In this document: one piece after another, positions 49,701 through 61,800 of the stretch
How the letters are laid out: every line of letters begins with the position of its first letter
How positions within the stretch are numbered: position 1 is the first letter of the stretch
Source: Hybos culiciformis
Lineage: Eukaryota; Arthropoda; Insecta; Diptera; Hybotidae
DNA length: 64,000 nucleotides
Direction of reading: 5' to 3'
Assembly (NCBI GenBank): GCA_964007475.1
Contig: OZ023274.1
Span: 35,983,816-36,047,815 of the forward strand
The notes under the pieces: generated by a model
Told to the model about the DNA's origin: nothing
What the model saw: only the letters and a program-made list of their open reading frames with translations
The model's database searches: none
Translations under genes and position numbers: made by a program

Positions 49701-51598
49701 TATATATATAATATGTTAACACGTTATACACATATTTTAATATATTGTATATTTTGCGCATAAAAATATTAAGGCGATGAAAAGCTGAAATTTTTCCTTT
49801 TACACTGTAGCTATACAACAATATATTTTTATCTTAATATTTTTCATTTATATTTCTTTTAAATATTAATTATTAAAAGAGCTTGTGTTTGGCAATCAAA
49901 TTTGTCCACTTAACTAAAGCTGTAAGAAGATTTTTTTCGGATTAAAATCAAAATTCTTAACAACTTGAAATAAATATAATTTTTCTTTACAAAATAAACA
50001 TTATTTAAGATTCACTTAGCTTAGATTTTTTTTTTATTTATTTTGAAAGCTTAAATAATGAAAAACAAAAAAGATTGTCATTAAAATACACACAACATAA
50101 CAATCTCAGCTTTTGGAAACTTTTCCATATGACAGCTGGATATCCTCTTTTATTTTTCTTTTAAAGTCCTGCGGCTGAAAAGAAATGTTTGATAAGGAAT
50201 AATTCACAAACTTCTTAGTTTACAAACTTCTTAGTTTCAGGAATAAAATTAAAAAAACAGAACGAAGTAGTCAAAATCCTTTTTATTTAAATTTGTTTAA
50301 AAAAAAAAAATTATTAATGAAAATTTGACATTTTATGTTTCCTGCCTAAATAAAAAGGGGTTTCATTTATTTATACACAAAAAAAAAAGTAATGAGCTGT
50401 TCTTTCCTTTCTCAATTTGAAAATAAAAAATTTAAGAGGGAAAAAAAACCTTTCAAAACACTAATTATCTTTATAAATAAATTTTCTTTTTATAGAGTTT
50501 TCCAATTTTTCCATTTCATACTTTTTTTTTTGTTATATTTAATCTGGAAGGCAAATTATACTGAAAATTTACTTAAAATTTTTTTTTTCCATTTAATTAT
50601 ACGTTATAAGAATAGTTATTATTATTTTTAGATAGTTACTTTCATAAAAAAAAAAAAATTATAATAAATTTTCTACTTCCTTGAAATTGAAAAAGAAGAA
50701 GGATATTTTGTCTAAAAAAAAGAAAAAAAAATCACCACTTTGAAAATGCATTCACTCACCTTTATATACCTAATATTAAAAAACAATTTATTACCACCAC
50801 CACCACATCTTCTTAACATTAAAAATGATTAAAGATTATTATCACGATGTCGAAAGCCCAAAATATCGTGAGTAGTTATTTCGAATTACAAAATATCAAA
50901 TTTCAATATTATAAGCTAAGAGGAAATAGTGATATAGTCCCGGCCGGCAACCATAGTAGGGTAAAGTTTTATACGATAATCGTAAATATTTATAGTTTTA
51001 TTTTTAGATTGCAAATTTAAGTTTCAGACATTTTTGCAATTGATATTCTAGTGAAATTTTGCTATATCCACCATATGATGTTAAAATATAGAGTTATACG
51101 CCTGTGGAAAACTGGATTTACATATATTTCAGAAATTATAACCAAAAATATGATAAATTTTAAAAGGGAGAAATATTATTATGATTAATTATTATTTTTT
51201 TGTGTAAAATTTTATTATAAAAAATTTTCATACTATTATTTTGTAAAATCTCTCAATAAAAAACATAACGCCCAAAAGCTCTTTCGGCACTATATACATA
51301 CACATGTAAACATACAAAAAATCACAAAATATACTTAAGTTTTAAAAAATTAAAAATCAATAATTTTGCGCAGATTCTTGTCCTGACGTCATTGAATTTT
51401 TTTTTCAGTTTTTATTTTTTGTTTTACGTTTTATGAAAATAACAATCATTTATTTTACAGCTGTATATATAGAAAACCGAAAATTTTCTTAACCATTTTA
51501 AATAAAAATACAATTAAATCCATTAGAATTTTAGCAATTCAAGAATAGTAAATAAGTTAAGATATAAATCATTCCAATTTTTAAAACGGACTTAATAC

Positions 51599-51658
51599 AG
51601 GTAAATAGACAGTACGTTCGCCACGATAAATTCCACTAACGACTATCAAATGTTTCAT
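51599..51658 (-). CDS. Candidate alternative first coding exon (unproven)
   Basis: A 20-codon frame starting MKHLIVVSGIYRGERT and ending LP is followed by a GT at 51598-51597 (CCT|GTATTA). The phase is 0, so splicing to the shep exon at 46774 would stay in frame. The stretch is more complex and richer in G+C than the surrounding intron. If unspliced, the frame ends five codons later. The donor is weak, an overlapping short ATG frame precedes it, and I do not recognise the peptide as Shep. It could equally be a chance frame. Confidence 0.2.
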
Positions 51659-54600
51659 ATTTCCATCCGGTCAGCCCTGTTTTCAATTTTAATGTATTTA
51701 CCCTCTTTGTTTGCTAAAAAAAAAATAAAATACAAAAAATAAAATAATTTCTTTAATTAATATTTTTAGTTCCAGAGAATCATGACCAAAAAGTTTTTCA
51801 TCATTAACGGTTGGCATTTCTAATAAATAGCAAAAATGGCCGGCCGGTATATGGGATGAAAAAAAAAAAGAAGAGTGTAGGTGGTTGAAAATTATTGTTA
51901 ATGTGTGTATTAGATAAAACATTAGTTATATGTATATATAATATACAATAGAGGGAAAATTCTCATAAAATAAAAACTTTTTGAACACGAAACAAAAAAA
52001 AAAAAATTGTATTTTTCCCTTTTCTTGCAATCAAAGCCGGTGTAAATACATATTTTTTCTTTTTTTCATGTAATAGAATGAATTTTTTTTTTTTTTTTTA
52101 ATTATTTTTAAGATGTATACATTTTTCAGTTGACGTCATCAAGTCAATGTTTTACGTATTTATTTTTTGTATTTACTTTTATGCTAAAACGTATGTTCTT
52201 ATAATATATGTACTAAATTTATTTATTTATTTATTTATACATGTATGTATAATATAAATACATATGTAAATAATTTTATATACAAATAGAAAAAACAAAT
52301 TAAATTCTGTAACTAAAGTAATAAGCGTATGTACATTGTACATAGTAAGTGTATAGTTAGTTTATCGTATAAAGGAAAAAAAATATTTATAATTTTGCAT
52401 ATTTACATACATTGTATATATATAGAAAATTTGATAATAACTTTCATATGTTTTCATAATGACGTAATTATATTATATATATATTTACTTCTCTCATACA
52501 TGCTTCTTATTTATTTATTTTCATTTTTTTTTTTTCTTTTAAATGGGCGAGAAATATGTAATCCTATTTTTTTTTTTTAATTCGATTAATTGAATAAGTG
52601 TGTGAAACAACAAAAAAAAAAATTTTTATGTGGCATGTCAAAATCATAAACTGTCATGGTACAATGAATAAGGTTGAAAAAACTTTATTATTTTTAAATA
52701 AGTTTTAACAGCACAAAAAACTGCCTCTATAAAATCTAGTTGATAAATAAATATTGAAATGAAATAAATTAGAATAGGACTAGAAAACATACATAAAATG
52801 CTTTACTTAAGTTAAAATGGAATTAGGATATAAAAGTAATTTGGCATTTTATTATCGTATAGTAATTTTAGTAATATTTTTAAAAGGTCCTAGTAAGGAC
52901 AACTTTGATAGTGTGCTATGATTGTACACTATAGAAAAAAAATTAGTAATTTTTTGTGTATATAAAATTAAAAACATATTAAACTGAAATTAAGTAAAAT
53001 TTCTACAAATTGGTAAACAGACTTGTATTTAGATTTTCTGTAAAAAGACAAACAATAAAATATAATATTTTTCTCATTTTTTTGATTTTTTAATTAGTTT
53101 TTGTTTAAAGTTTTAGTTTGGAATTAATAAACTTTATTCATGTCTGGGTTGGAAGAAAAAAAAAAAATTGGGGCATAAAAGAAAAGAAAGAACATCTAAC
53201 TGAAGAAAGCCACGTCAAAAATATTACATTTTTAGTTTTTTATTTTTCTTTCTTTCTGCTTGAAACTTTCAGAAAACAAGAAAAAGCTTTCTCTAATAGT
53301 TTTATAATTATCATTTCTAATTTCTCAAGAGTAAAATAAACATAAAACTGGATGTATAATAGAAGTAAGTGTACATGTCTTATGCTCATAGTATATAATT
53401 GCTATTTTTTATTTAATAAATATAGTCTCTATCACTGTGACATAAAATGAAATACCTCAAACTCTATGTAGAAAAAAAGTTAACTCTTTTTGCCATTAGT
53501 TGAATAATAAACAATACACTGCAATTATCTGGAATTTTTTTCTCTATTAAATAATCGCAATTATTTTCAATATATGAACTGATTAGAAATCTAGAAAAGT
53601 TGCTTAATTTCATAATTAGTTAACTTTTATTTTATCATTAATATTAAATTATATAATTTTTCCACGAGAAACAAAAATCGTTTTTGTTTTTAATTAGCTT
53701 AAACAAATATATATTAATATTTAAACTTTGAAAATTGTAATAGTACTATCTAAATAAAAATTGTTCAAAATTTTATGTTTTATTCTTATCTCATAAGCAA
53801 CCATAAAGTTTTTTTTCGCGTCTGTCCTTTAACTACATAACCACACTGTGTATATGCGGCATAATTTTTAAAATAAAAATCTTTTTTTTTTTTTTAAGGA
53901 AATGATTTCCGATTAAAATTACCCAGAAATATTATTATCATTTTGAACTTTTTTTTTTATATAAAACTGCACAAAAATGCATTATGAGTTAAATTCGTTT
54001 CAAAAAGTTTTTATTAAAGCAAAAAAAAAATAATAAATTATATCTTCATAAAAAATTGAAAAAAAAAAAAAAAAAATTATCATAATAAATAAAAAAAAAA
54101 AGAAGAGGTCAATATTTATACCTCACCATAGTTTTACATTGCGACCTTTATAATAGTTTTGTGAATTTTATTTTATTCATTTCTTTAATTTATTATACAT
54201 AATTTATATAATATTCTATAATAATAGGATTTTAATTATTGTAACCATAAGTCGCCTTTCTCTATTTGAAAATAATGTAGTAAAGAAATCCTTAAGGTCA
54301 AAGTACTATATATAAATTGGTCTTTTGGGTTAATTTTAATATCTTTATGCTGATAATTAGAAAAAGAAACGATTAAGCGAATAGAATTTTATGTTATTAT
54401 ATACTAGCGCAATTTAAATACATCTTTTAATAATTTTTAGGTAAGTAAGTACTTTGTCGTTTGTAATTGGTAATTTTAAAATATTTTTATTTTTTTGGTA
54501 CCTGTAGCTCTTTTAGTTTCTTGGTCATTATGTTACATTTCTGTTGGAAAAATTAATTATAATTTTGAAGAAAACTATAATGACAAATGAAAAAACAAAA

Positions 54601-54664
54601 TGTGAAATACTTTATTTTTGCTTCAGCTGTGTTTAAAAAATATATATTATAATATTCAATTTAT

Positions 54665-54730
54665 AGAGACGCATGGAGCAAGAAGATTGAGTAAGAAGAC
54701 GCCAGCGGGTTGTAGCGCCATAGAGAAGAA
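54665..54730 (+). mobile_element. Possible 3' scrap of a non-LTR retrotransposon
   Basis: A short patch of ordinary base composition in A/T-rich DNA that can be read as KKTPAGCSAIEKK. It resembles the RKPAG-SAIEEE-like tail I recall from RTE/CR1-type reverse transcriptase ORFs, just before an A-rich 3' end. Only about 65 bp can be seen, so this is tentative. Confidence 0.25.
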
Positions 54731-55071
54731 GAATATTCAATTTAATTATTAAAACTATTGATTTCACAAATGTCATTTTTAATTATACTATCTGAGCTTT
54801 TTAATTCATATTGAAAAAAATGTCAAAATTCGATATTTTATTTAGAATTTAAGGACATTTTTTTTAATTTTTTTTTTTCGTCTTCATAAGATAAACTAAA
54901 TTATAAAAAAAAAAAACTCTACATTAAAGACATGAATTTGAAATTTTTTTTTTTTTTCAAAAAATGCAATTCATACAATTTTTTCTTGCACACATATTTG
55001 CTTGAAAAGTTTATATTGCACGTTGTCGTTTGTGTTGTCTCCCAGAGCAAAACTTTTTTTTCTTTCTATGT

Positions 55072-55094
55072 ACGACGACGACGATGAAGATGAT
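55072..55094. repeat. (ACG)n/(GAT)n trinucleotide tract
   Basis: ACGACGACGACGATGAAGATGAT in the upstream region. It is read as RRRR or SSSS-type low complexity in small frames and is not coding as far as I can see. Confidence 0.7.
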
Positions 55095-56466
55095 ATGTTT
55101 TATAGGAAATTATATACAATAAAAATATATTATATAGCCATATAGGTATACAATAATATAGTTTTTCGAACTTATTTGAAAAAGAAAATGAAAAGTTTTT
55201 TTTTTTTTCCACAATTTTATAAGATTGAGAAAAAATATTTGAAAAAAAAAAAAAAAAACTTTTATTAACATTTTCTTTGATAATCACAGAATAAAAATTA
55301 ATACGGCACAAAAATTTGTGTAGCTTAAGGACATCTTCTTTTTTTTTTTCTCTTGGTGCATCATATACGTGATCCGAAATATAGATTATATATTTAACAC
55401 ACAGATTAGCATTTCATTTCATTCTTTTTTAAAGAAATCACATACATAAATTTTAAAATCAAAATTACTGGCACTAACGATCTGAAGATTCGATTACTCA
55501 ATTCATGTATATTGCAAAATTGAAAAAAAAAATTAATTCACTATTCATGAAGAAATTGCTTTAAATTAAAAATTCATTTTAAAAAAGAAGAAAATATTTT
55601 CTTCAAATAAGATAAATTAAAAAAAAAGAAAAAAAAATCTCAATTATGCCACTGAAAAGATACATAAGTCATAAAATTTTCATAAATTTCAATTTCATTT
55701 CCTTTAGCTTCTATTTGCAAGGAATAAAATTTTGATTGTGAGCGAAAAAAAAAACCATAGCCTTGTTTGCTTAAACAAAAAGTAAAAGAAAAAAAAAACA
55801 TCGAAAGAAAAACACGAGAAAAGAAAAATTAAATTGAAATCAAAAATTTATGTTCTTAAAATATACGTAAAATATAATATATATATACAATACATATATA
55901 TTTCAAAGAATGATAAAATTCCTTTATTTTTTGTTTTTTTTTTTTCTTTATTTCGGGCGAAAATCTTCTTTTTTTTTTTCTTTTGTCATATCGGTATGCG
56001 ATAATTAAATTTTTATGTCTTCCTAGTTTACGTCAAACTAATATTTTATTCCCTTGTAAGAGAACAAAAAAAAAAAACAAATTTTATTTTATTGAATTGA
56101 ATTGAAAAAAAAAAACTTTATTCTTTGCTCTGAATTTTCCTTTTATATCTTGTTAAGAGTAAAAAATAAAATAAAATAAATTGTTCTTCATTTTTATGTT
56201 ATGAAAAATATACATATACGAATATTATATTTATATATATACACAACAAAAAGGAGTTCACTTGTTAGAATATTAAAATTTAACCTGTCTGGCTGTCAGT
56301 CATATACGAAAAAAAACAAAATAAAAAATAAATTCCGTCTACAAAAAATAACTTAGTCAGATTATTAAAGGTACTTATTTAGTTTAATTGAATTTTTGAT
56401 ACAATAATTCATGAGTTTTTTATATAATTTAAAAATTAAGCTCAATCTCCAATCTTCACAGCATTA

Positions 56467-57033
56467 TAATTAGCGGGCGAAGTGCAATAACTCATCGGTA
56501 CTTAACTCATCGGTCGATTTTGGATAAGTTATATCCATTTTAACTCATCCGAAAATTGGCCGATGAGTTATATCCTTTGGAATGACATAACTCATCCACC
56601 TCAATGCTTATTTGTGACAAACACTACGGTACTTATTCCTTGGCCGATGATTGGCCCCATTTTTGTATTAGCAGTAGAGGGAGTGTCCCAGAACGAGAAA
56701 AGGGGGCGGAGGGTGAGGGCTGCGGGCGGGCGGACTGGTGGTTGGTCAGTGGGATTTCCGCGCCCTTCTCGCGTTCTGGGACACTCCCAATACTGCTAAC
56801 AAAAAAATTGGGCCAATCAGGTCGGTAAATGTAATGTATTTATCTTATCGGCCAATGAGGAAATACCCAAGTTTTTGTCACAAATCACAAATAAGCATTG
56901 AGTTGGATGAGTTATGTCATTCCAAAGGATATAACTCATCGGCCAATTTTCGGATGAGTTAAAATGGATATAACTTATCCAAAATCGACCGATGAGTTAA
57001 GTACCGATGAGTTATTGCGCAGACCCTAATTAG
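56467..57033. mobile_element. Fold-back MITE (553 bp) with GC-rich loop
   Basis: Nearly the whole element is an inverted repeat. GCAATAACTCATCGGTACTT at 56484 is mirrored at the right end (to 57018). The arms continue through GGATAAGTTATATCCATTTT, ATATCCTTTGGAATGACATA, CAATGCTTATTTGTGA and AGCAGTA...GAGTGTCCCAGAACG to a central loop of about 70 bp. Heptamers TAATTAG occur at both borders (56467-56473 and 57027-57033) and may be the target duplication, though the outermost few bases of the arms do not match. GATGAGTTA-type words recur within each arm. The three overlapping open frames here are by-products of the GC-rich loop, not genes. Confidence 0.8.
56702..56730 (+). other. G-quadruplex-prone loop of the fold-back element
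   Basis: Five G runs of three or more (56702-706, 711-713, 717-719, 724-726, 728-730) separated by 1-4 bases satisfy the standard G4 pattern. They sit at the tip of the long inverted repeat. Confidence 0.7.
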
Positions 57034-57501
57034 GGTTTTAAGTCCCGGTATAACCGAAATGATATTTTATTTTTTTTTAAATTTTCAAAAGGAAATTTTA
57101 AATTTCGAATAACAATCTCAGATTATAAGAAGTGTACTTTTAAGTGCACCTCATTTAAAAAAAAAAACAAAAATTTTAAAATTTTAGCAGACGTTGCAGA
57201 CAGTGGCGTAGCTAGGTATGGCGAGTGTATGCGAAGTGCAAGGGCCCATTGCTGTAGGGGCCCATTCATCAAACCATAAAATTTAAAAAAAAAATTAATT
57301 TTCTAGATTAAAATTAAAAAAAAAAAATTTTTTGAGACAATATTCTTATTTTTTTAATATCCTGGTTCCAACCAAACCAATCCAAAAAAAAATTCGTGTA
57401 ATAAAATTTACTCTGATAAGTTTTTTTTTAGAGGAAATACATACATAAAATGAGGAGAAATTATTATCCCACTGCTGTGTGTGTATATTACTATTACTAT
57501 A

Positions 57502-57714
57502 AATCTTTCTCTAGATCGTTTCAATACCTTAGACAAAATAATTGTCCAAATTGAAAAACGCTTCGTAGGTATGAATACAATTAACCAAAATTTTGCATTT
57601 CTTCAACCTAGAAATATTTGATCTATGTGTGAACAGGAAATGAAGATAGCTTGCCATAATATTTCAAAAAAATATACAGATTCTGTAACTTTTTATTTGA
57701 AAACCACATTTTAG
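57502..57714 (+). pseudogene. hAT transposase fragment (ZMYM-type), broken
   Basis: The frame reads NLSLDRFNTLDKIIVQIEKR then FVGMNTINQNFAFLQP, a stop at 57619-57621, then SMCEQEMKIACHNISKKY to a stop at 57712. The pattern of a helix ending in a (I/L)-x-x-QI-x-x-RF motif followed by a FAFLQP-like segment recalls the region before the dimerisation domain of ZMYM1-like hAT transposases. Only about 70 residues remain. The match is by recall, so moderate. Confidence 0.45.
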
Positions 57715-57947
57715 ATATTTTGAACCACAGTTTTGTGTGGTTTAAAAAAATTATCTTTCTGTAAGCAATGTTGTTCATAATCTAAATATGGCTAAATTTT
57801 CTATTTAATATCCGGTAACCCTATAAAAAAAATTCTACTAAAATGTTTGACGTCACTGCTTTAAAGGATTTTTGACATAAAAAATTGTATTTATTTATTT
57901 TATTATTTTTTTTTTTTCAAATAAAACAAAAATTATTTTTTTATTAT

Positions 57948-57983
57948 TTGGTTATACAACTTAATAATGAGACTTTTTTTTTC
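57948..57983. repeat. Possible mariner terminal repeat next to the fragment
   Basis: TTGGTTATACAACTTAATAA followed by TGAGAC and a T run resembles a mariner inverted terminal repeat. It lies about 60 bp beyond the transposase stop, where the 3' end of the element would be expected. The matching 5' terminus was not found. Confidence 0.4.
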
Positions 57984-58040
57984 AAATTTTGAGCGTTTAT
58001 TCCAAAAAACTGTTTATTAAAACTGTTTTAAACAAATTAT

Positions 58041-58241
58041 TTATTCAAAATATTGCCCATCGCTAGCGACTACTTTTTCCCATCTTTCTGGTAGCTTTCG
58101 AATATCGTCTTGAAAAAAATCTTTGTCTATCGATGCTACCTACACATCGAGCCAGTTTTTGTATCCTCATATGACGAGAAGTGCCGGTCAGCCAGGCCAT
58201 GTGTCATCGAAGCGAACAAATAGTAATCGGAGGGAGCAATG
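58041..58241 (-). pseudogene. mariner transposase C-terminal fragment, broken
   Basis: On the minus strand the fragment ends in LPERWEKVVASDGQYFE and a TAA at 58043-58041, a classic mariner C-terminus. Upstream lie APSDYYLFASMTHG (with the third catalytic Asp context DYYLF) and HFSSYEDTK in a different frame. A frameshift lies around the K-W junction, and a TAG stands where family members usually have Trp. The frame is lost upstream at a CTGGGGAC-G-GTCCCCAG palindrome (58258-58274). It is a dead fragment nested in the hAT element. Confidence 0.85.
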
Positions 58242-58865
58242 TAGGTCTAATAATTTACTGGGGACGGTCCCCAGATACCCAAATATAAGAGTTTTTTTTT
58301 TCACTGAGCCCCATTACAATGATACTGGTCCGAAAAATTTTCGTTGTTAGGTAAGTATAGGTAGTTACATATACGAAAAGAATTTTTTCGCAATGAGAAG
58401 TTTTAAAACTTCTTCAAAAACTTTTAAAGTTTTTTTTTTTTTTTTTGGCTTGCGCACTTTTAATTTAAAATATACAAAAAAAAATTAAAAAAAACCACAA
58501 AAAATTATTAAGCAACACCTAATTCGATGTTGCTTAAAAAATGTTGCTCGAACAACAATTTTATTGTTACAGAAAGCAAAATAACGAAACCACACCACAT
58601 TTTTTAGTACATTTTCCTTATAGAATCTGGCCCCAGTTAATACAAGCCGCTAACTTCGTAAAAGACGATTTGAAAGAAAACATGACGATTAAAGAATTTG
58701 CAAAGGTTCTAATGTAATTCCGATGTAATTTTTTAAAAATGAAAACAAATACACATAAGTTTTTATTTGTATATTTTATTTAATAAGGAAAGATTTTGTA
58801 GGTGGGCCCCAAAGTAGATATTTGCACAAGGGCCCAAAATGTCTAGCTACGCCACTGGTTGCAGA

Positions 58866-61800
58866 TGATACTATCAAATCAAGACTATCTCAATTTTTTA
58901 AAAACAATTAATTTTCTTTAACAAAAAGGGATATTTCATGTTTTGAAATAATCTCAGTTTGGGCAATAACACACAAATCAATGGTGTGAGACAGTCAATG
59001 TAATGATTTTTGGGGTATTCTGGTCTAAATTTCTGTATAAAAAACAGCAAAAACAGAATTAAAAAAAGTTGGGAGCAAATGAACATGCTCCTTTGTTTTT
59101 CATATAAATTAAAAATATTATTAATTTTATGAAATATTTCATCAAGCATCGTTCTGTCCCATTATCTAAAATTAATCCAAATACTAAAATAATATTTAAT
59201 ATTTAGAAAAGTATTAAAGTTTATATTTGACATAGTTTCTACAATCAATCTAATAAACAAATTTTTTAAATACCAGTATTTATAATTTTGGTATGTCACT
59301 AGACAAATACCAGTTTAAAAAATGTCTTCAATACTTTAAACCCTAATTATAAAATGAAATACATAAAGTCAAATAAAATTTTCTTTCTACATTTAAATAT
59401 AAATAAAAATAGAGGGGATCTTATAATAATATGGTTCAAACCGAAAAAACCACAAGGAATTGACAAGAAAATTGTTGAAAGGATTTTTCGAGAAAAATTT
59501 CTATAAGTATACAATTTTTACATTAAATCTATGTTAAAGTGAAGTTCTACAAAAATTTAAAAATTCATAAAAGAGTATCTTTTGAATTTAAAATAAAAAA
59601 AATAAAAAAAATTAAATGAAAATACAATTTAATTTTTTCAAAGCTAAATGAAATGACCGAAATAAAATAAAAAAAAAATAATAATAATTTTTTTACGCGT
59701 CTATGCGTTTTTTTTTTATTATTTATTTATTTATATATACTCGTATAAATTATAGATATATTTATATATTCATTCACCATATAAGCATAATAAGTATAAT
59801 ATATATAAAAAAAAATTTAATAAAGAAAAAGAGGCTATAAAGAAAAATTTTAAACAAAAACGTAAAAAAAAAAAATAAGAAAAAAGAAAATTCATTGAAA
59901 TTTTTCCACAAATAGCTTAAAACGAAAAAAAAAAATAAAAAATAAAATAAAATAAAACTTAAAGCATATTGTTGCAATAATGAAAATCTGTATATATATA
60001 TATATATATACATTTTATAAAAAGAGTATATTTTTCAGCATTTTTAGGTGAAGACGAAGAGAAGCACCAGAAAAGTCTGAAAGTTATTTTTTTATTATTT
60101 TCTTAAGAAGATAAGATGACTTTTTTCTGTTGTTGTTAAAATGTCTGTCTTGTTGTGGTTTGTTTTTTAACATAAGGTGTATTTGAGAGGTATATATATT
60201 TTGGGAGAGACGGTTGGAGGATTTATTATATAAAATCTAAATTTGAACGCAAAGACCATATATTTTCAAAGAGGAGAAGAAAAACAAATTTGTCCTGAAG
60301 AAAATTTAAATACTTTTTTTTTATATTTTTTTAAATTTTAACAAAATAAAAAAATATATATAAAATCTTAATAATAAACTCTGAAAGAAAATAATTAAAA
60401 AAAAAAAAAAATGCACACTTTAATAGAAATAAAAATATATTTTCATACTTATTTAAAGATTTTTTTTTTTTTTTAGCATAATGAGTGGAAAATAATTTTT
60501 TGTTTTTAATCCAACAAATGACACAAGGAAATTTCAAATTTGCCATAATATATATATTTTTTAAATAAATTAATGAAAAAAATTGGGAGGGTGTAAAATT
60601 ATTTATTCACTTTGTAATTAAAATATCTAAGTATTCTGGAAATACTTTTTTTTTGATTGTACATAAAATCTTTTGTAATGTTGATAGAAGAAAACATAAT
60701 TTTTTATTCAATTATATATTTTTTGTTCAATTATATATGGCCTTTAAAATCATAACTTTTTGAAAATAAAAATTTTTTAATCAATAAAATAAGCACATAA
60801 AATAAAATTATAAAAATTTTTGTTATTTAATTAGAAGTATAATTTATTCATTTTCGAAAAATATCAGATTAAAACTTTTTTTTTTTCTATATAAGAATAA
60901 AAATCTTAAGGATTCAATTAAAAGAAAAACTTATGTTATGAATTTATGTTAATTTAACATATACTAAGCATACTAATTCAACTTGCACTTTATATGTAAG
61001 ATGAAATAATTATTAATATTCAAATAGTACTCATTTTCTAAATATATTATCATCAATACATAAAAATAACATTAATATATAAAACTATAATTTGAGAACT
61101 TTTACCAAAACAAAAGATTTGACTTCAATCTTCTTATTTAAGTATCTTAAAACACTTAATTTGGATACTCGTTTTTACACCTTAAGTATCATTAAATTAC
61201 ATTACAACAAGAGTAATAGATAGCATTAAGAATAAAAACCCTAAATAATATACTTAATATAAATTTGGGGTTTTCCATTTTGGCTTTATAATTACAATTA
61301 TATTTTATGTTAAGGCATAATAAAAATAGACATAAAAAAAATAAATATAAATATATATATTTAATGTTAATAATAATAATTATGTTAAGATCATATACTT
61401 TATTATTGTTATTAAAGTAAAAATGAATTGAAGATAGTAAGGTTCTGTTTTTTTGACATATAGTTTTGTTATGTTGTTTTTGTTTTTAGAAGTACATAAA
61501 AAGCCAAGAAATTTATTTACATGCGTTTTAATTCTTTGGTTAAGGAGCTTGTTATAACCTTCATTTTCCTAAATATTTTTGAATTTCCATAACTTTTCGT
61601 TCATGAAAAACACTATTAAAGGTTTATTTTGTCGCTGTATGTATTTTATATTCGATCGGTACACAATTATATCCTGTTTCACAGGCTCAACTAAATAATA
61701 TTTTCGGCTTGATTTCTCTTCTCGAAATGCCTAAAAATAGAAATTTATGTTTTTTTTTTCTGTATTTTTCTAGATCTATGTTATTCAGATCTTTATATGT

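Larger units (their letters stand above)
46775..56466 (-). other. Upstream shep intron or 5' flank, no firm gene
   Basis: The region continues 5' of the first visible shep exon. Since that exon starts at an acceptor, at least the start of this stretch is intron. It is A/T-rich with homopolymers. Short direct duplications occur: about 47675-47717 (AAAATAGACTTGAGAAA twice) and 50206-50237 (ACAAACTTCTTAGTTT twice). One candidate short exon (51599-51658) and one possible retroelement scrap (54665-54730) are listed separately. No exon with the expected shep N-terminus was recognised. Confidence 0.55.
57193..58865 (+). mobile_element. hAT transposon remnant (1657 bp) with perfect 8-bp target duplication
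   Basis: Terminal repeats CAGTGGCGTAGCTAG at 57201-57215 and, in complement, ending at 58857 are flanked by identical octamers GTTGCAGA (57193-57200 and 58858-58865). Subterminal GGGCCC-rich segments also mirror each other (AAGGGCCCATT on the left, CAAGGGCCCAAAATG on the right). The interior holds a degraded plus-strand frame resembling a hAT transposase and, in the right half, a minus-strand mariner fragment. It is an inactive, internally deleted copy. Confidence 0.88.

Noticed and set aside
56563..56962. Three overlapping plus-strand open frames of 74-78 codons
   Set aside because: They lie wholly inside the fold-back element, read through its palindromic arms and GC-rich loop, and show no domain. 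They are open only because the loop is GC-rich.
58123..58350. 75-codon plus-strand open frame
   Set aside because: It is the antisense of the mariner transposase fragment, whose minus-strand reading gives recognisable motifs.
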